This document shows, one piece after another, positions 62,630-64,000 of a DNA stretch of 64,000 nt. This stretch comes from a bacterium. Its GTDB lineage: Bacteria; UBP15; UBA6099. The notes under the pieces were generated by a model. The model did not search any database. It was not told the DNA's origin and saw nothing but the letters and a program-made list of their open reading frames with translations. The position numbers and the translations under genes are program-made. The stretch lies in contig JAKQPS010000136.1 in NCBI GenBank assembly GCA_029564595.1, positions 28,890 through 92,889 of the forward strand. The letters run 5' to 3'. Every line of letters starts with the position of its first letter. Position 1 is the stretch's first letter.

Positions 62630-63106
62630 ATGGGACTTATAAAACTACAGGTGAAATCCAAGGCTCCGGCGGACTTGGTGTACGAGATAGCGCACCAGAC
62701 GCCCGAATTCGTGCGCGCGCTGCCGAACATCAAGAGAATCAGGAAGCTCGAAGAGAACGAACAACGGACGTACACGAAAACGGAATGGGTGCTGGATGTG
62801 CCGCTGCCGAAGATACTCGGCGAAGTGTCGTGGATAAAGGACGCGCTGTGGGACGACACGCGCCGCAAGTGCGACATCCGGCTGAACCGGGACTCCAAAG
62901 GCATCGTCAAACGCGTAAAGGGACTATGGATGTTCTCGCCATGTCAGGACGGTTGCGTGATGAGCATGGATATGGATTTGACGGTTCAGCATTTCCTCAT
63001 CGGCCCGGCCACCACCGCGATGATAGACAAGCTTTTTAGGAAGAATATGGAAAGCCTCATGCTGGCCATCGGCGCCGAGGCGGAAAAACGTTTCTTCAGG
63101 ACATAA
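62630..63106 (+). CDS. SRPBCC-fold protein 1
   Basis: 158 residues from an ATG with GAGG upstream. The pattern MGLIKLQVKSKAPADLVYEI, with HQTPEFVRALPNIKRIRKLE and WMFSPCQDG, fits the START/polyketide-cyclase (SRPBCC) fold that binds a hydrophobic ligand in a central cavity. No signal peptide. It lies 22 bases before a second, divergent SRPBCC gene. The ligand is unknown. Confidence 0.75.
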   Translation: MGLIKLQVKSKAPADLVYEIAHQTPEFVRALPNIKRIRKLEENEQRTYTKTEWVLDVPLPKILGEVSWIKDALWDDTRRKCDIRLNRDSKGIVKRVKGLWMFSPCQDGCVMSMDMDLTVQHFLIGPATTAMIDKLFRKNMESLMLAIGAEAEKRFFRT

Positions 63107-63128
63107 ACAACAGCGAGGTTCGCATCAG

Positions 63129-63641
63129 ATGCAGAAAGTAGCCAACAGCTTGAAACTGAACTACCCGCTCGATCTTGTGCTGCAGGTGACGCACTTCGAT
63201 CTCATGCGCAATATGCCAAGTTTCACGAAACTGCTGGGCATGGAAGAGATTAAACTTATCCGGTTCGACGAGCACGAGGACGGCAGCCACGATGTGGAAT
63301 TCACGCTGAAGTCCAAAGATCGAGTGCCTGCGTTCGCCCGGACGGTCATCAAACCGGAAATGCTCGTTTGGCGGCAGATCGGGAAGTGGGACCCGGAAAC
63401 GCTCACCATAGATTTCAAAATCGTGCCTCATTTCTTCCAGAGGGTAATCGACATCCGGGGCCGCAAAAGATACGTGGAGGGAGCGGGCTGCGTCACGATG
63501 GAAATCACTTCTTCCATCAGCGTCGGCATCCCCGGCATAGGCAGGCTGATGGAACAGGTAATAGTGAGCGAAGTGAAAAAGGAACAGATCAAGCTGCTGG
63601 GTAAAATCGAACAGGAAGTAGAAAAACGTTCGAAATGCTAG
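63129..63641 (+). CDS. SRPBCC-fold protein 2 (DUF2505-like)
   Basis: 170 residues: SLKLNYPLDLVLQVTHFDLM, then RVPAFARTVIKPEM, WDPETLTIDFKIVPHFFQRV, GAGCVTMEITSSISVGIPGIG and a C-terminal amphipathic helix EQIKLLGKIEQEVEKR. The strand order matches DUF2505 of the SRPBCC superfamily. It probably pairs functionally with SRPBCC protein 1, since adjacent copies differ in sequence but share a fold. Confidence 0.75.
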   Translation: MQKVANSLKLNYPLDLVLQVTHFDLMRNMPSFTKLLGMEEIKLIRFDEHEDGSHDVEFTLKSKDRVPAFARTVIKPEMLVWRQIGKWDPETLTIDFKIVPHFFQRVIDIRGRKRYVEGAGCVTMEITSSISVGIPGIGRLMEQVIVSEVKKEQIKLLGKIEQEVEKRSKC

Positions 63642-63845
63642 GCGGCGCGCGCGGGGCGCGGCGCTTTAAATGCTTTAATGCGCTTAAGGGAAAACTTTTG
63701 AAACGTTTCGTCACGAGTATCCATAAGCGAAGCTGCTAACTATTATTTGCTTTGTTATAAAGCTTATTTATTCCATAGACAGCTTGATTGATTTTACAGA
63801 ATCCATTACTATTCATGGCATGAAATCGGTCTTTCTGGAGCGCAA

Positions 63846-64000
63846 ATGAGCGAGAAGGAAATCGTTGCGGCGGGATACTGCAGAGTGAGCACGCCGACGC
63901 AGGTTGACGGGCTGTCGCTCGACATTCAGCAGGAACAGGTCGAGAACTATATCAAATCCCGCGGCTGGAAACTGTATAGAATTTTCGTCGAGCCGGGTTT
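63846..64000 (+). CDS. Serine recombinase (resolvase/invertase), cut by window edge
   Basis: Only the first 51 codons are visible. GYCRVSTPTQVDGLSLDIQQ (catalytic Ser in CRVST, residue about 14) and QVENYIKSRGWKLYRIF are the start of the serine-recombinase catalytic domain. The start has GGAG 5 bases upstream. Whether it is a small resolvase or a large integrase cannot be told from this fragment. The 204-base gap before it is AT-rich with no gene. Confidence 0.85.
   Translation, partial: MSEKEIVAAGYCRVSTPTQVDGLSLDIQQEQVENYIKSRGWKLYRIFVEPG

Overview
The window reads as a chromosomal segment of a high-GC, diderm, probably uncultured bacterium. The diderm reading rests on a lytic transglycosylase, several lipobox proteins, a pseudopilin set and exported VIT/VWA and PHP-domain proteins. 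Housekeeping genes (eno, glyA, nrdR, pyrF, ispE, dxr, dgt, metY, metXW) sit among many TPR genes and lineage-specific genes. No ribosomal-protein or 16S marker is present, so the phylum cannot be named safely. A 23S-5S locus without a linked 16S, a MetX-MetW fusion, DUF1844 and FapA proteins fit poorly studied deep lineages, but this is inference.

Layout. 1-6.8 kb: 3' part of a UvrD/PcrA helicase and a small membrane protein on the minus strand, then enolase behind a near-consensus promoter, a glycogen-debranching enzyme with a histone-H1-like N-terminal tail, and a KDPG-aldolase homologue that lacks the Schiff-base lysine. 7.0-18.4 kb: one long, tightly packed plus-strand run of TPR protein, TPR lipoprotein, FapA-like, DUF1844, TPR, laccase-fold PgeF, multi-zinc-ribbon protein, formylglycine-enzyme-like protein, dGTPase and a NuoN-like membrane protein. 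18.5-22.0 kb: promoter, short transcript with terminator, 23S and 5S rRNA. 22.2-24.2 kb: a lower-GC RloA/RloB (AbiL-like) defence pair, followed by an unrecognised conserved-looking protein. 25.7-30.1 kb: OFA-type MFS transporter and a divergent VIT-VWA protein. 30.1-32.9 kb: a gene-poor, repeat-rich stretch holding one AT-rich membrane protein, a 256-bp direct repeat pair and many palindromes. 32.9-34.7 kb: glyA-nrdR on the minus strand. 35.0-41.1 kb: an MBL hydrolase, four prepilin/PilX-like proteins, a PHP-domain exported hydrolase and a propeller lipoprotein. 41.3-48.4 kb: pyrF, TPR, ispE, dxr, a transpeptidase and a lytic transglycosylase (isoprenoid and cell-wall theme). 48.6-55.7 kb: a ThDP enzyme, then an Rrf2 regulator, methyltransferase, metY and metXW, which form a direct-sulfhydrylation route to methionine. 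55.9-58.1 kb: tRNA-Cys followed by a small cassette (GNAT, MntA/HepT toxin-antitoxin) bracketed by 51-bp imperfect direct repeats. 58.1-60.5 kb: two AT-richer minus-strand genes. 60.9-64 kb: DUF445 protein, two SRPBCC proteins and the start of a serine recombinase cut by the window edge.

How the genes work together. The clearest functional units are methionine synthesis with its likely Fe-S/Cys-type Rrf2 regulator, MEP-pathway isoprenoids leading into peptidoglycan remodelling, the pseudopilin set, and two separate accessory defence modules. The first module (RloAB) lies directly behind the rRNA genes. The second (HepT/MntA) lies directly behind a tRNA gene. Many long minus-strand open frames over the high-GC genes are codon-bias shadows and are left out.
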